DNA from: an uncultured Paracoccus sp.
GTDB taxonomy: Bacteria > Pseudomonadota > Alphaproteobacteria > Rhodobacterales > Rhodobacteraceae
Reading direction: 5' to 3'
Assembly (NCBI RefSeq): GCF_947496875.1
Contig: NZ_CANMEH010000003.1
Location: forward strand, 124,001-188,000
DNA: 64,000 bases
The notes under the pieces are model-generated. The model made no database searches. It was not told the origin of the DNA and saw only the letters and a list, made by a program, of their open reading frames with translations. A program made the position numbers and the translations under genes. This document shows, in pieces, positions 33,848-43,208 of this stretch. How positions within the stretch are numbered: the first letter of the stretch is position 1; each line of letters opens with the position of its first letter.

Positions 33848-34453
33848 ATGCACGGGCTGGTCAATCGCCTGATCGAGGAATTTCTGCGCGCCAGATACGG
33901 TGAATCGCTGTGGCGAGAGGTCGCCGTGGCCTGCGAGGTCGATCCCCGCGGCTTTCACGCCATGAGGATGCATCCACCCCAACGGACCCGGCAGCTGATG
34001 ACCACGGCCGCTTCGGAAATCGGGGTGAACGTGGGCGATCTGTCCGAGGATGTCGGCGCCTGGCTGGTGCAACTTGAACCGGTCAGGCGGCTGTTACGGT
34101 TCAGCGGACGCGATTACACCGAATTCCTGCTGGCGCTTGACCAGCTGCCCGGCCGGGCCGAGATGGTGGTGCCGAAGCTGGGCCTGCCGGCGCTGACGGT
34201 GATCGAGGACGGCGGCGACAGCTTCGTCGTGGACATCAACGGCGCCCCCGGGCTGTGGGCCTACATGCTGGCGGGGCTGCTGCGGCAGATGGCGGACGAT
34301 TACGGCGCGCTGGCCCTGATCACGGTGGACAAGGCGCGCGGCGGGATCGTGGTCGACGTCCCCGACCAGGACTTCGCCCACGGCCGCAGCTTCGACCTCG
34401 TCGCGGAGGTCGGGGGCCGATCCCGGGTCGGATCGGTCGGGGCGCTGCCGTGA
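33848..34453 (+). CDS. H-NOX (haem NO-binding) domain protein lacking the haem ligand
   Basis: 201 residues, the normal stand-alone H-NOX length. The N-terminus is diagnostic: MHGLVNRLIEEFLRARYGES followed by LWREVAV. Helix and loop order continues to FSGRDYTEFLLALDQLPGRA and PKLGLPAL. In active H-NOX proteins the proximal haem histidine (about residue 102) closes the LDxLH motif; here that position is Pro101. The Y-x-S-x-R motif that holds the haem propionates is also absent: the equivalent stretch reads VVDINGAPGLWAY. Canonical haem binding is therefore unlikely. The stop overlaps the next gene, an HNOBA-GGDEF protein, by four bases, so the pair probably still forms a signalling complex. 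Confidence 0.85.
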   Translation: MHGLVNRLIEEFLRARYGESLWREVAVACEVDPRGFHAMRMHPPQRTRQLMTTAASEIGVNVGDLSEDVGAWLVQLEPVRRLLRFSGRDYTEFLLALDQLPGRAEMVVPKLGLPALTVIEDGGDSFVVDINGAPGLWAYMLAGLLRQMADDYGALALITVDKARGGIVVDVPDQDFAHGRSFDLVAEVGGRSRVGSVGALP

Positions 34454-35598
34454 ACGCTCGGATTTCGAACGGCAAGAATGCTGCGCCGGACGAGAAGAAG
34501 GACGCATTGCAGACCCGACTGGTCCGCGGCGCGGCCCCACAGGCAGAACCGCCTGGCATCGCGATCCCGACCGAGACGGCCCTGGGTCGGATCATGCCGA
34601 TGGCCGCGGTCATCGGGCCGGACGGGCGAATCGCTTATGCAGGACCCACCCTGCGCAAGCTGATCGGGGACGTGACGCGGTTTGCATCCGCTTTCGATCC
34701 TATCCGCCACGCCCGCGCCTCGGGCCAGTCATCGCCCCTGCCGGACGAGGGGCGGGTGTTCCTGCGTCTGCGGGCGCATCCCGGCGTGACCCTGCGCGGT
34801 GACGCGGTCCGGCTGTGCGACGGCACGACGCTGCTGAACCTCGGCTTCGGCATCGGACTGGAAAGCGCGGTGCGGCAGTTCGCGCTGACCGACCAGGATT
34901 TCGCCAGCGCCGAACTGGCGATGGAGATGCTGTTCCTGCACGAGGCGAACGCCGCCATGCTGGCCGAACTGTCGCGGTCGAACCTGCAACTGGAAGAGGC
35001 CCGGCAGGCCGCCGAAGTGCAGGCCTTCACCGATCCGCTGACCGGGCTCTGCAACCGTCGTGGTGCACAGGCGGCGCTGGAACTGGCGATGCGGGCCGCA
35101 TTCCCGGCAAGCGGACGGGGCCGGCAATTCGGACTGATCCATCTGGATCTGGACCTGTTCAAGGAACTGAACGACCTTCACGGTCATGCCGCAGGCGACG
35201 ACATGCTGCGCGCCGTGGCGTTGAAGCTGCGCGAGGTGGTCCGCAGTGACGACGCCGTTGCACGGATGGGCGGGGACGAGTTCCTGCTGATCCTGCCCGG
35301 CCTCACCGACCGCTGCGGGCTGCAACGGCTGGCGCAGCGCATCATCCGGCGGATCGGATCGCCGGTGCCGGTGGGGCGGGCGACATGCCGGGTCTCGGCG
35401 AGCATCGGGATCAGCGTGTCGACCGCCTACGAGACTGCCGACGCCGAGACGATGCTGGAGGACGCGGACCGCGCCCTCTACGCGGCAAAGCACGCCGGAC
35501 GCGCCCGGCTGGTGTTCGCCGAGGACCTGCCGCCCGGGCGGATCGACCGGGACGCCCCCCGGGGCAGGCGAGCGGAGGATCGGCCGGATCCGGCGTGA
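34450..35598 (+). CDS. HNOBA-GGDEF diguanylate cyclase
   Basis: 382 residues from GTG 34450, overlapping the H-NOX stop. Residues 45-180 match the H-NOX-associated (HNOBA) PAS-like domain: MPMAAVIGPDGRIAYAGPTL, then RLRAHPGVTLRGDAVRL. A coiled-coil helix follows (ELSRSNLQLEEARQAAEVQA), then a GGDEF domain from about 192 (FTDPLTGLCNRRG) with the active-site GGDEF at 274-278 and an inhibitory RxxD site at Arg265/Asp268. The cyclase therefore looks catalytically intact and product-regulated. Its input is presumably the degenerate H-NOX partner, so it may respond to something other than NO or oxygen. Confidence 0.92.
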   Translation: MNARISNGKNAAPDEKKDALQTRLVRGAAPQAEPPGIAIPTETALGRIMPMAAVIGPDGRIAYAGPTLRKLIGDVTRFASAFDPIRHARASGQSSPLPDEGRVFLRLRAHPGVTLRGDAVRLCDGTTLLNLGFGIGLESAVRQFALTDQDFASAELAMEMLFLHEANAAMLAELSRSNLQLEEARQAAEVQAFTDPLTGLCNRRGAQAALELAMRAAFPASGRGRQFGLIHLDLDLFKELNDLHGHAAGDDMLRAVALKLREVVRSDDAVARMGGDEFLLILPGLTDRCGLQRLAQRIIRRIGSPVPVGRATCRVSASIGISVSTAYETADAETMLEDADRALYAAKHAGRARLVFAEDLPPGRIDRDAPRGRRAEDRPDPA

Positions 35599-35634
35599 TC
35601 GCCGCCCTCACCTGGAGAGCGGTCGCCGTTGCGG

Positions 35635-36585
35635 TCAGCCGGCGGCGGCCTTGTCCAGACTGGCTATCCGGCGGGCGATCAGATCGAACAGCTGTTCCGT
35701 CTCGACGTGGCGCAGGAACAGCGCGTTGGCCGGGCGATCGGTCACGCCCCACCAGTCCGCCACCGTCATGCCCGTGGTGAAGCGCCCCTCGGTCTCGATC
35801 TCGACGTTGATCCGTCTGCCGTCGAACAGGTCGGGCCGCAGCAACCAGGCGATCGTACACGGGTCATGCAGGGGCGCGCCGGCATTGCCGTATTTCTGCT
35901 GATCGTAGCGTTCGAAGAAGTCGGTCCAGCTGGCGACTGCCCGCCCCACCGGGCCGGTGACCCGCATCCGTTCCACCCAGGCACGCGAGGTGAGCGCCCG
36001 GTGGGTCAGGTCGAGCGGCAGCACCACCAGGTCCACGCCGGAGGCAAAGACGACCTGCGCGGCCTCGGGATCGACGAAGATGTTGAATTCGGCGGACGGG
36101 GTGACGTTGCCGACCTCGAAATAGGCACCCCCCATCATCACCACCTGCTTGACCCGGCCAACCACATCGGGCGCGCGGCGGAATGCCGTCGCGATGTTGG
36201 TCAGCGGGCCGATCGGCACCAGGGTCACCGTTCCCGCGGGCTCGCTGCGCAAGGTGTCGATCAGGAAATCGACCCCGTGGCGATCCTGCAGGGGCATGAC
36301 GGGATCGGGCAGGGTGATCCCGTCCAGCCCCGACCGGCCGTGGACATGTTCGGCGGTCACCAGCCGGCGCTGTAGCGGGGCGTCGCAGCCGGCAAAGACC
36401 GGGATGTCGTCGCGTCCTGCCAGTTCGCACACGATCCGTGCGTTCCGGGCGGTCAGCGCCAACGGCACATTGCCCGCGACGCAGGTGATGCCCAGCACCT
36501 CCAGTTCCGGTGACGCCATGGCCAGCAGCAGGGCGACGGCGTCGTCCTGGCCCGGGTCGGTGTCGATAATGATCTTGCGCGCCAT
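35635..36585 (-). CDS. Inosine-uridine preferring nucleoside hydrolase
   Basis: 316 residues from ATG 36585 with AAGGGGC upstream. Splits ribonucleosides to base and ribose. The calcium and substrate motif is IIIDTDPGQDDAVALL at residues 5-20. Other family blocks are LVPIGPLTNIATAFRR, VMMGGAYFEVGNVTPSAEFN and a distal FNIFVDPEAA. The histidine near the C-terminus lies in APLHDPCTIAWLL. It is convergent with the GGDEF gene and divergent from the ABC-F gene. No transporter gene accompanies it. Confidence 0.94.
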   Translation of the reverse strand: MARKIIIDTDPGQDDAVALLLAMASPELEVLGITCVAGNVPLALTARNARIVCELAGRDDIPVFAGCDAPLQRRLVTAEHVHGRSGLDGITLPDPVMPLQDRHGVDFLIDTLRSEPAGTVTLVPIGPLTNIATAFRRAPDVVGRVKQVVMMGGAYFEVGNVTPSAEFNIFVDPEAAQVVFASGVDLVVLPLDLTHRALTSRAWVERMRVTGPVGRAVASWTDFFERYDQQKYGNAGAPLHDPCTIAWLLRPDLFDGRRINVEIETEGRFTTGMTVADWWGVTDRPANALFLRHVETEQLFDLIARRIASLDKAAAG

Positions 36586-36673
36586 GCTGCCCCTTTTGCG
36601 GCAACCCTGCGTCCGCCGCATGCGAAGTCAAGTCGCGTTGACGGCCCTGCGCCGGCGGGATAGGCCGCCCGGC

Positions 36674-38512
36674 ATGGCGCGGGCACCCCTTCTGCAACTG
36701 ACGGATCTGTCGCTGTCCTTCGGCGGCCATCCGGTGTTCGACAACCTGTCCCTGACCCTGCAGCAGGGCGACCGGGTGGCCCTGGTCGGTCGCAACGGCT
36801 CGGGCAAGTCCACCCTGATGAAGGTGATGGCCGGCCTGGTCGAGCCCGACCGCGGCGCGGTGGTGATGCCGGCCGGGACCAGCGTGGGCTACATGGAACA
36901 GGACCCGGACCTGTCGGCATTTGCGACGCTTGGCGCCTATGCCGCGGCGGCACTGCCCGAAGGCGAGGCCTATCGCGTCGAGATGGCGGCCGAGGGGCTG
37001 AAGTTCGACCCCGACCGGCCGGTTGCCACCGCGTCTGGCGGCGAACGCCGCCGCGCAGCCCTGGCCCGGCTGCTTGCGCAGGCGCCCGACCTGATGCTGC
37101 TGGACGAACCGACCAACCACCTGGACATCGAGGCGATCGGCTGGCTGGAAGAGCAGCTCGCCGAAACCCGCGCCGCATTCGTGCTGATCAGCCATGACCG
37201 GGCGTTTCTGCGGGCCCTGACTAGGGCGACGCTGTGGATCGACCGCGGCGAGGTTCGCCGGCAGGATCGCGGCTTTGGCGGATTCGAGGACTGGCGCGAG
37301 GCGACCTGGGCGGCCGAGGATGCCGCCCGCCACAAGCTGGACCGCAAGATCAAGGCAGAGGCCCGCTGGGCGGTCGAGGGGATCAGTGCGCGGCGCAAGC
37401 GCAATCAGGGTCGGGTCCGGGCGCTGGCCGCGCTGCGGGCGGAGCGCAGCGCGCAGATCCGCCGCCAGGGTGCCGCCGCGATGGCCCTGGACAGTGGTCA
37501 ACAATCCGGACGCCAGGTGATCATCGCCCGCGGCATCACCAAACGCTTCGACGACCGGGTGATCCTGCGCCCGTTCGATCTGCGCGTCCGGCGCGGCGAC
37601 CGAGTTGCGTTCGTCGGGCCGAACGGCGTGGGCAAGACCACCCTGATCCGGATGCTGACCGGCGAGATCCCGCCCGACAGCGGCAGCGTGGCGCACGGCA
37701 CCAAGCTGGACATCGCGGTGTTCGACCAGGCCAGGGCCGGGCTGGACGACCAGATGACCCTGTGGGAGGCGCTGACCGGCGACCCGGAGATGCGGGTCAG
37801 CGGCCGATCCGACCAGGTGATGGTGCGCGGCGCGCCGCGCCATGTGCTTTCCTATCTCAAGGATTTCCTGTTCGACGAGACGCAGGCCCGCTCACCGGTG
37901 AGGTCGCTGTCAGGGGGCGAAAAGGCGCGGCTGCTGCTGGCCCGCATCATGGCCCATCCGTCCAACCTGCTGGTGCTGGACGAACCGACCAACGATCTGG
38001 ACATCGAGACGCTGGATCTGCTGCAGGACATCCTGGGCGACTATGACGGGACCGTGCTGCTGGTCAGCCACGACAGGGACTTCATCGACCGGGTGGCGGA
38101 CATCACGGTGGCGATGGAAGGCGACGGGCGCGCGGTGGTCTATGCGGGCGGGTGGAGCGACTACCGCACCCAACGGGGCGCGGCGGGGGCAGTGGCGGCG
38201 CCTGACACGAGGTCGCCCGTGACCGCGCCGACGCCGCCCAGGTCGGCGGATGCCGAGCGGTCCAGGCGCGCCGTGGCCAAGCCGCAGCGGCTGAGCTTTA
38301 CCGAGCGGCACCGCCTGGACAGCCTGCCGGACGAGATCACCCGGCTGGAGGCGGAGATCGCCCGACTGGGCGAATTCCTGTCCGACCCCGACCTGTTCGC
38401 CACGGCACCCGCGAAATTCGAGAAGGCGTCGGCGGCACTGGCCGACCGCCAGCACGCGCTGAGCGCGGCCGAGGAGGAATGGCTGTCGCTGGCCGAACGG
38501 AATGAGGGCTGA
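36674..38512 (+). CDS. ABC-F family ATPase (Uup-like)
   Basis: 612 residues. Cytoplasmic ribosome-associated ATPase with two tandem ABC domains and no membrane part. First Walker A GRNGSGKSTLM and signature SGGERRRAALARLL; second Walker A GPNGVGKTTLI and signature LSGGEKARLLLARI; both Walker B sites read LDEPTN. The C-terminal 70 residues form a coiled coil (DSLPDEITRLEAEIARLGEF), typical of Uup. Start ATG 36674 has no good ribosome-binding site; an in-frame ATG at 36620 is possible, but conserved sequence begins at LLQLTDLSLSFGG. Uup-like proteins have been linked to ribosome quality and transposon excision. Confidence 0.92.
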   Translation: MARAPLLQLTDLSLSFGGHPVFDNLSLTLQQGDRVALVGRNGSGKSTLMKVMAGLVEPDRGAVVMPAGTSVGYMEQDPDLSAFATLGAYAAAALPEGEAYRVEMAAEGLKFDPDRPVATASGGERRRAALARLLAQAPDLMLLDEPTNHLDIEAIGWLEEQLAETRAAFVLISHDRAFLRALTRATLWIDRGEVRRQDRGFGGFEDWREATWAAEDAARHKLDRKIKAEARWAVEGISARRKRNQGRVRALAALRAERSAQIRRQGAAAMALDSGQQSGRQVIIARGITKRFDDRVILRPFDLRVRRGDRVAFVGPNGVGKTTLIRMLTGEIPPDSGSVAHGTKLDIAVFDQARAGLDDQMTLWEALTGDPEMRVSGRSDQVMVRGAPRHVLSYLKDFLFDETQARSPVRSLSGGEKARLLLARIMAHPSNLLVLDEPTNDLDIETLDLLQDILGDYDGTVLLVSHDRDFIDRVADITVAMEGDGRAVVYAGGWSDYRTQRGAAGAVAAPDTRSPVTAPTPPRSADAERSRRAVAKPQRLSFTERHRLDSLPDEITRLEAEIARLGEFLSDPDLFATAPAKFEKASAALADRQHALSAAEEEWLSLAERNEG

Positions 38513-38593
38513 TCGGGTCGCTCTTGCGGGACCGGACAGCATGCGGCTCGCGCCGGTATTGTGGCCGAACAGCAGTCGATTGGCGTCCGGGCG

Positions 38594-38624
38594 TTGACTT
38601 TGGGGCCTGCCTGCTAGATATACC
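38594..38624 (+). promoter_or_regulatory. Predicted promoter of rplU-rpmA
   Basis: TTGACT (38594-38599) is a 5 of 6 -35 box, followed by TAGATATACC (38615-38624), which offers -10 hexamers at spacings of 15 to 19. An AT-rich stretch (TTATCATTTTTTCAACAA) lies in the leader, which is about 135 bases long before rplU. Confidence 0.5.
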
Positions 38625-38765
38625 CGCGGATGGGCCGGGCCTTCGCTCGGCTGATTTATCATTTTTTCAACAACCACCCGTTACAGGGTGCGCTGTCCGA
38701 GGCGGGATATCCCCACGAACTCCGGCATACGGGGCCACAGGGCGCGGCAGATGAAAGACGACGCG

Positions 38766-39278
38766 ATGTTCGCAGTGCTCAAGACGGGCGGCAAGCAGTA
38801 CCGGGTTCAACCCGGTGACGTGCTCCGCGTGGAAAAACTGGCGGCCGAGGCCGGCGACAGGGTCCGGTTCACGGAGATCCTGATGATGGGCACCACCATC
38901 GGTGCGCCGCTGGTGTCCGATGCCGGTGTGGTGGCCGAGGTCATCGACACCATCAAGGCCGACAAGGTCATCACCTTCCACAAGCGCCGCCGCAAGCATT
39001 CGTCCAAGCGGACCCGGGGGCACCGTCAGCAACTGACGCTGCTGCGCGTCACCGACCTGCTGGAATCCGGTGCGGGATCGTCCGACGTCAAGCTTGCCGT
39101 GGGCGCGCGGTCGGAGCGCCGGTCCCGCGTCGCAGGCGACGAACGCTATGCGATGAACAAGACCGATCAGGCCGAGATGAGCCGCCGCGTCGCCGAAGGC
39201 GAGGCCGGCGAAAAGTCGGCCGAGAAGTCGAACACCACCATGGCGTCCGACGTCACGACCGAAAGCAAGGAGGCCTGA
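38766..39278 (+). CDS. rplU: 50S ribosomal protein L21
   Basis: 170 residues from ATG 38766 (MFAVLKTGGKQYRVQPGD, the universal L21 start); an ATG five codons upstream is in frame but would add non-family residues. The L21 core fills residues 1-105, including FHKRRRKHSSKRTRGHRQ for 23S rRNA contact. The C-terminal 65 residues are a charged Ala/Glu/Ser-rich tail (EGEAGEKSAEKS), a feature of alphaproteobacterial L21. Three bases separate it from rpmA. Confidence 0.96.
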   Translation: MFAVLKTGGKQYRVQPGDVLRVEKLAAEAGDRVRFTEILMMGTTIGAPLVSDAGVVAEVIDTIKADKVITFHKRRRKHSSKRTRGHRQQLTLLRVTDLLESGAGSSDVKLAVGARSERRSRVAGDERYAMNKTDQAEMSRRVAEGEAGEKSAEKSNTTMASDVTTESKEA

Positions 39279-39281
39279 GTC

Positions 39282-39551
39282 ATGGCACACAAGAAAGCAG
39301 GCGGTTCGTCCCGCAACGGCCGCGATTCCGCCGGCCGCCGCCTTGGCGTCAAGCTGTTCGGCGGTCAGTCGGCCGCGGCCGGCAACATTATCGTTCGCCA
39401 GCGCGGCACCAAATGGTGGCCCGGGCAGAATGTCGGCATGGGCCGCGATCACACGCTGTTTGCGCTGACCGACGGGCACGTGACCTTCAAGAAGGGCCTC
39501 AAGGGCCGGACCTTCATCTCGGTCCAGCCCCGCGAAGAGGCCGCCCAGTAA
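39282..39551 (+). CDS. rpmA: 50S ribosomal protein L27
   Basis: 89 residues, [20 protein letters not shown] at the N-terminus, the part that reaches toward the peptidyl-transferase centre. No N-terminal extension for processing is present. It follows rplU by three bases and ends at a good hairpin terminator. Confidence 0.98.
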   Translation: MAHKKAGGSSRNGRDSAGRRLGVKLFGGQSAAAGNIIVRQRGTKWWPGQNVGMGRDHTLFALTDGHVTFKKGLKGRTFISVQPREEAAQ

Positions 39552-39573
39552 GTCGATCCGGACCGAAGACGAC

Positions 39574-39606
39574 AGGGGATCGGCGCAGGCCGGTCCCCTT
39601 CGCTTT
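39574..39606 (+). terminator. Terminator after rpmA
   Basis: An 11-bp stem (39574-39584 with 39589-39599, loop GCAG, one T-G pair) reads AGGGGATCGGC/GCCGGTCCCCT and is followed by TCGCTTTG. It ends the rplU-rpmA transcript ahead of the acetyltransferase gene; the T tract is short. Confidence 0.65.
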
Positions 39607-39642
39607 GTCGCGCCCCTTCCCGACCACGCGAGGAGAGAGCAG

Positions 39643-40224
39643 ATGGCCGATCTGGCCCTCGATCGTCACTCTGCGCCCCGGCCGACTCCCCGGCCGGCCG
39701 AGGGCACGCAGCCCACGATAGCAGCAGGGCGATTCGCCCTTCGCCCTCTGCGTCCTTCGGACGCCGGGCTGATCGCGCATTACATGGCCGATCGGCGACT
39801 TGCCGAAGGGACGCGGACGATCCCGCATCCGCTGCCCCCCGGTGCGGCCCAGGCCTACGTGACCCGGGCGCTTGCCCCTGACCGGCAACAGGATGTCTGG
39901 GCCATCGACGCGTCTGCGTTCGACCAGTGCGAACTGGTCGGCGTCGTGTCTCTGACCCGGCTGGAGGACGAGCGGTCCGAACTGGAGTTCTGGATCGGGC
40001 CCGGATTCTGGAACACCGGTTTCGCGACCGAGGCGGTTCAGGCCTTGGTCTCCGCGAACCCACACGGTGCCCGGACGATCTTTGCCGAGGCGTTCCAGGA
40101 CAATCCGGGTTCCGCCAAGGTGCTGACCAACTGCGGCTTTTCCTATCTCGGAAATGCCGAAAGCTGGTCGGTCGCGCGGCGGGCACGGGTGCCGACCTGG
40201 ACCTATCTGCGCCAGATGCGCTGA
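39643..40224 (+). CDS. GNAT acetyltransferase (RimJ/RimL-like)
   Basis: 193 residues. GNAT fold: RLRPLRPSD-like strand (FALRPLRPSDAGLIAHYMAD), a central beta strand and acetyl-CoA loop (ELEFWIGPGFWNTGFATEAVQAL), and the C-terminal NPGSAKVLTNCGFSYLG block. The first 30 residues are Pro-rich and variable. In related genomes a gene of this type lies between rpmA and obg; here obg does not follow, since the next gene is on the opposite strand. Substrate (an amino-terminal or small-molecule amine) is unknown. GAGAGAGCAG precedes the ATG. Confidence 0.85.
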   Translation: MADLALDRHSAPRPTPRPAEGTQPTIAAGRFALRPLRPSDAGLIAHYMADRRLAEGTRTIPHPLPPGAAQAYVTRALAPDRQQDVWAIDASAFDQCELVGVVSLTRLEDERSELEFWIGPGFWNTGFATEAVQALVSANPHGARTIFAEAFQDNPGSAKVLTNCGFSYLGNAESWSVARRARVPTWTYLRQMR

Positions 40225-40235
40225 CGCCGCCCTGT

Positions 40236-40769
40236 TCAGCGCTGCAGGGAGATCGCGTTTGCAGCGCCCAGGATCACCACCTGCCGGATCCCGGTCAGGG
40301 CGGTGGTGCTGATTGCGAGGGCGGTGGTGATCGTGTCGCCGCCGGGCTGCGCCACCCGCTGCGGCTGGTCGGCGGGCGGGGGCGACGCGAGCAACCGCAG
40401 CCGCAGGACCCCATCGTCATCGGCCCGCAGACGCCCCGCGGGCTGCGGCGTTTCGGGCACCAAGGCCACGTTCCACCAGCCCGTGGTGGCGGGCAGGGCG
40501 GTCACCACCAGCAGACGTCCTTCGGTCAGCGGCTCCCACCGGGCGGACAGGATCTGGTTCACCGGCAGGCGGGCGTCCTGGCGCTGATAGCCGGCGGCGG
40601 GTTCGAGAGTTTCCGGAGCCCGGGCGGATCCCGACCCCTGCAGCCAGCGCCACGGCTTCAGGGCGCTGTCGGCCATCCCGCATCCCGACAGGATCAGCGG
40701 AAAGGCGGCCAGCGCCAGCAGCGATCTGGCGGCGGGTCCGATCGACAGGCGGCGGGAACGACTGGGCAT
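40236..40769 (-). CDS. Putative lipoprotein of unknown function
   Basis: 177 residues from ATG 40769 with a GAGGATCG site. Arg-rich start, hydrophobic helix and lipobox (LALAAFPLILSGC), so it is a predicted outer- or inner-membrane lipoprotein with about 150 periplasmic residues. These are beta-rich (LPVNQILSARWEPLTEGRLLV; VVILGAANAISLQ) without a family I can name. It is convergent with the acetyltransferase gene, 11 bases apart, and divergent from sufE. Confidence 0.8.
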   Translation of the reverse strand: MPSRSRRLSIGPAARSLLALAAFPLILSGCGMADSALKPWRWLQGSGSARAPETLEPAAGYQRQDARLPVNQILSARWEPLTEGRLLVVTALPATTGWWNVALVPETPQPAGRLRADDDGVLRLRLLASPPPADQPQRVAQPGGDTITTALAISTTALTGIRQVVILGAANAISLQR

Positions 40770-40918
40770 CACGATCCTCGGGCGTTGCGTCTGTGTTCTG
40801 ATAGGCCATCCGGACCGGGCTCGGAAGGGGCCGCTGCGCCGCGCCCCGCCACGATGACCAGCTTTGACCCTGCAGGCCGGGCACGCTAAGACGAGACGCC
40901 ACCCGAAAAGGAGCTGCC

Positions 40919-41347
40919 ATGGCCACCCCCGCCTTCGAAGCGCTCGTCGACGACTTCGCCTTCTTCGATGACTGGGAGGATCGTTACCGGCACGTGATCG
41001 AGCTTGGCAAGGCGATGCCGCCGATGGATCCCGCCCTGCAGGTGCCCGCCACCAAGGTGGACGGCTGCGCAAGCCAGGTCTGGATCCACCCGCAGATCCA
41101 TGACGGAAAGTTCGATTTCCAGGGCGACAGCGACGCGCTGATCGTCCGGGGTCTGATTGCGGTTCTGCACCAGCTTTATGCCGGGCTGCCGCCCGACGAG
41201 GCGGCCCGGGTCGACGCGCCTGCCGAACTCGCCCGGCTCAGTCTGCAGGACCATCTGTCGGCGCAGCGATCGAACGGGCTGCGCGCGATGGTCGAGCGTC
41301 TGCGCAGCCACGCGGCGGCCGCCGCGGATCAGGCGGCGGCCGGCTGA
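40919..41347 (+). CDS. sufE: Cysteine desulfuration protein SufE
   Basis: 142 residues. SufE accepts sulfane sulfur from SufS and feeds Fe-S assembly. The persulfide cysteine is Cys50 in VPATKVDGCASQVWI, with the preceding WEDRYRHVIELGKAMPP typical of SufE. The ATG at 40919 follows AAAGGAG. Its last 19 bases overlap the convergent glutathione peroxidase gene. It stands apart from any suf operon. Confidence 0.95.
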   Translation: MATPAFEALVDDFAFFDDWEDRYRHVIELGKAMPPMDPALQVPATKVDGCASQVWIHPQIHDGKFDFQGDSDALIVRGLIAVLHQLYAGLPPDEAARVDAPAELARLSLQDHLSAQRSNGLRAMVERLRSHAAAAADQAAAG

Positions 41348-41883
41348 TCAAGGGCGGCGTCGACCGCCTGCACCAGGCGCGGGTCGTCGGGGGCGACGTT
41401 CGGCGCGAACCGCCCGACCACGCGGCCATCCCGGCCGATCAGGAACTTCTCGAAGTTCCAGTGCACTTCCGGCGGGTCGACCGTCTCGATTCCCTTGCCA
41501 TTGAGCCGTTCCCGCATCGGACCGTCACCCTCGGCCGTCCCCAGGGCCCCGACAAGCGCCGCATAGAGCGGCTGCTTCTCGGGCCCGGTGACAGGGCCCT
41601 TGGCGAACAGCGGGAAGGTGACGTCGTAGGTCAGGGAACAGAACTCCGCGATCTCCGCGTCCGATCCGGGTTCCTGTCCACGGAAATCGTTCGACGGAAA
41701 TCCCAGAACGACAAAGCCGCGGTCCTTGCGGGTGCGATACAGGGATTCCAGCGCCTCGTATTGCGGCGTGAGGCCGCATTTCGACGCGACGTTCACGACC
41801 AGCCGGACCTGACCGGCCCAATCGGCCAGAGTCGCGCGGCTGCCGTCGTTGCGGGTGAGTTCGATCGTCTGCAGGTCGGTCAT
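41329..41883 (-). CDS. Glutathione peroxidase family protein (Cys type)
   Basis: 184 residues. Thiol peroxidase reducing hydroperoxides. Catalytic Cys36 lies in [19 protein letters not shown]; the Gln and Trp partners are in [14 protein letters not shown] and [14 protein letters not shown]. It is the Cys form, not selenocysteine. The ATG overlaps the mnmA stop (ATGA), so it is translationally coupled to mnmA, and its end overlaps sufE from the other strand. Confidence 0.95.
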   Translation of the reverse strand: MTDLQTIELTRNDGSRATLADWAGQVRLVVNVASKCGLTPQYEALESLYRTRKDRGFVVLGFPSNDFRGQEPGSDAEIAEFCSLTYDVTFPLFAKGPVTGPEKQPLYAALVGALGTAEGDGPMRERLNGKGIETVDPPEVHWNFEKFLIGRDGRVVGRFAPNVAPDDPRLVQAVDAALDQPAAA

Positions 41884-43049
41884 GCCGCGCGTTCCCTTGT
41901 CTGGATCCAGCCGCCGCCCAGGACGCGCGTGCCGTCGGTTTCGTAAAAGACACAGGCCTGACCGGGGCTGACGCCCTCCTCGGCCTCAATCAGTTCGACC
42001 GTCGCGCTATCCGATCCTGTCGGGCGCAGGATGGCGGCGCGCGGCGGGCGCGTCGATCGGATCCGGACCGCGATCTCGCGCGCCGGCATGTCGGTGAAGT
42101 CGCCGTCGCCGATCCAGTTGATCTCGGCGATCGGGACGGTCCGGGTGGCCAGTGCGGACCGGGGACCGACGACGACCTGGCGGCGCGCGGGATCCAGCCG
42201 CACGACGTAGAGCGGCTCTCCCAATCCTCCGATGGCAAGCCCGCGACGCTGGCCGATCGTGTAGTGGATCACACCCTTGTGGGTGCCCAGCACGGTCCCG
42301 TCCAGATCGACGATGTCGCCGGGATCGGCGGCACCCGGCCGCAGCTTTTCGATCACGCTGGCATAGTTGCCGTTGGGCACGAAGCAGATGTCCTGGCTGT
42401 CCGGCTTGTCCGCCACAGTCAGGCCATACCGGGTCGCCAGCGCCCGGGTCTCGGCCTTGCTGGCCAGCCCGCCCAGCGGAAAGCGCAGGAACTCCAGCTG
42501 TTCGCGCGTGGTGGAGAACAGGAAATAGCTCTGATCCCGCTGTGAATCTGCGGCCATGTGCAGTTCGGCCCCGCTCGGCCCCGTGCGGCGGCGGATGTAG
42601 TGGCCCGTGGCCATGCAGTCCGCATCCAGATCGCGCGCCGTTTCCAGCAGGTCGCGGAACTTCACCCGTTCGTTGCAGCGGATGCACGGCACCGGGGTCG
42701 CGCCGCCCAGGTAGGCGTCCGCAAACTCCTCGATCACCGACTCGCGAAAGCGATTCTCGTAATCCAGGACGTAGTGGGGAAAGCCGATTCGCTCGGCAAC
42801 GCGGCGGGCGTCGTGGATGTCCTGTCCGGCGCAGCAGGCACCCTTTTTGGCCAGGGCGGCGCCGTGATCGTACAGCTGCAGCGTGACACCGACCACGTCA
42901 TAGCCTTCGTCCGCCAGCATCGCCGCGACAACGGAGCTGTCCACCCCGCCCGACATCGCGACGACCACCCGCGTCTGCGCCGGGGGCTTGGGAAAACCCA
43001 GAGAGTTCAGCGCGTTGCCGCGCAGCGGGACAGGGGTGGCGATGGTCAT
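41880..43049 (-). CDS. mnmA: tRNA-specific 2-thiouridylase MnmA
   Basis: 389 residues. Adds sulfur to U34 of Lys, Glu and Gln tRNAs. The PP-loop is [17 protein letters not shown] (residues 29-45). The catalytic cysteines are in [14 protein letters not shown] (first; Cys125 is the likely position) and [13 protein letters not shown] (second). The family block [19 protein letters not shown] is intact. Residues 1-25 are a variable leader. The start has AAGGAAC upstream. It is followed by the glutathione peroxidase gene and is divergent from the sciP-ctrA pair. Confidence 0.96.
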   Translation of the reverse strand: MTIATPVPLRGNALNSLGFPKPPAQTRVVVAMSGGVDSSVVAAMLADEGYDVVGVTLQLYDHGAALAKKGACCAGQDIHDARRVAERIGFPHYVLDYENRFRESVIEEFADAYLGGATPVPCIRCNERVKFRDLLETARDLDADCMATGHYIRRRTGPSGAELHMAADSQRDQSYFLFSTTREQLEFLRFPLGGLASKAETRALATRYGLTVADKPDSQDICFVPNGNYASVIEKLRPGAADPGDIVDLDGTVLGTHKGVIHYTIGQRRGLAIGGLGEPLYVVRLDPARRQVVVGPRSALATRTVPIAEINWIGDGDFTDMPAREIAVRIRSTRPPRAAILRPTGSDSATVELIEAEEGVSPGQACVFYETDGTRVLGGGWIQTRERAA

Positions 43050-43208
43050 GCCGCAGGTTCCTTGATCCGGCGCATCCAGTGTTCGCCGCAGTTTGCGGAA
43101 AAATATAGGAAAATTGTCGGAAGACTCAACCCGTCCAACGCTCGTTGTTCACCCGACTTTAAGTTCGCGAGCTCCAAGCTGCGCCCAACAGCACGAAGGC
43201 ACGATCTC

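Noticed and set aside
35864..37843. A 659-codon minus-strand frame spanning the nucleoside hydrolase and ABC-F genes
   Set aside because: It overlaps two clear genes and has no recognisable domain.
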